A DNA stretch of 14,784 nt from Lentisphaeria bacterium (lineage in GTDB: Bacteria > Verrucomicrobiota > Lentisphaeria > Oligosphaerales > Oligosphaeraceae): contig JAEDMH010000050.1 in NCBI GenBank assembly GCA_016303095.1, positions 1 through 14,784 on the forward strand, read 5' to 3'. This document shows, one piece after another, positions 14,778 to 14,784 of the stretch. The notes beneath the pieces were generated by a model that saw only the letters and a program-made list of their open reading frames with translations, searched no databases and had not been told where the DNA came from. Within the stretch, counting starts at the first letter, position 1. Each line of letters starts with the position of its first letter. A program made the position numbers and the translations under genes.

Positions 14778-14784
14778 AGGGCAG

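Noticed and set aside
14681..14784. A CRISPR array at the right edge
   Set aside because: Units are too short, degenerate and irregularly spaced, with no uniform unique spacers and no cas genes.

Overview
This GC-rich window (roughly 60% by eye) looks like chromosomal DNA from the Lentisphaerota (Victivallales/Oligosphaerales type) or a near relative in the PVC group. The main reasons are a type IV pseudopilin-like protein of the H-X9-DG kind heading a carbohydrate operon, a secreted DUF4838 protein, a MetallophosN-type secreted phosphoesterase, and an AraC regulator with a PocR-like sensor. This assignment is an inference; no rRNA or tRNA gene is present to confirm it.

Layout. (1) 29-1714, minus: adenine deaminase. 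(2) 1980-2558, plus: a LOG-family nucleotide-processing protein, divergent from the deaminase across a 265-nt spacer with a long imperfect inverted repeat. (3) 2569-3623, minus: a PocR/AraC regulator followed after 2 nt by a 60-residue DUF1667-like cysteine protein that is easily missed. (4) 3624-3917: an AT-rich divergent control region with a promoter candidate on each strand and a hairpin-plus-U-tract in the regulator's leader. (5) 3918-11135, plus: a tightly packed unit of pseudopilin-like protein, DUF4838 protein, phosphoesterase/beta-propeller fusion and FAD-dependent oxidoreductase. (6) 11136-11399: a spacer holding a clear intrinsic terminator 41 nt before the next start codon. (7) 11400-14680, plus: a GH4 alpha-glycosidase (MelA-like), a GH130 mannoside phosphorylase-like enzyme and a TIM-barrel sugar isomerase/epimerase-like protein. 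(8) 14681-14784: a run of degenerate 17-nt repeats with a perfect GC hairpin.

How the genes may work together. The AraC-type protein, transcribed away from the plus-strand cluster, is the natural candidate regulator. The DUF4838 and phosphoesterase/propeller proteins have signal peptides and the pilin-like protein has a class III (prepilin) signal, so three products act outside the cytoplasm. The FAD enzyme, GH4, GH130 and the epimerase-like protein look cytoplasmic. GH4 with a CHS motif (alpha-galactosidase group) next to GH130 (beta-mannoside phosphorolysis) fits breakdown of galactosylated manno-oligosaccharides, but no transporter or endo-acting hydrolase is in the window. Adenine deaminase and the LOG protein form a separate purine-base theme.

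Two things stand out beyond the gene list. Several genes have almost pure C/T tracts instead of a Shine-Dalgarno sequence. Two genes (araC and GH4) have a terminator-like hairpin in front of them, compatible with attenuation.
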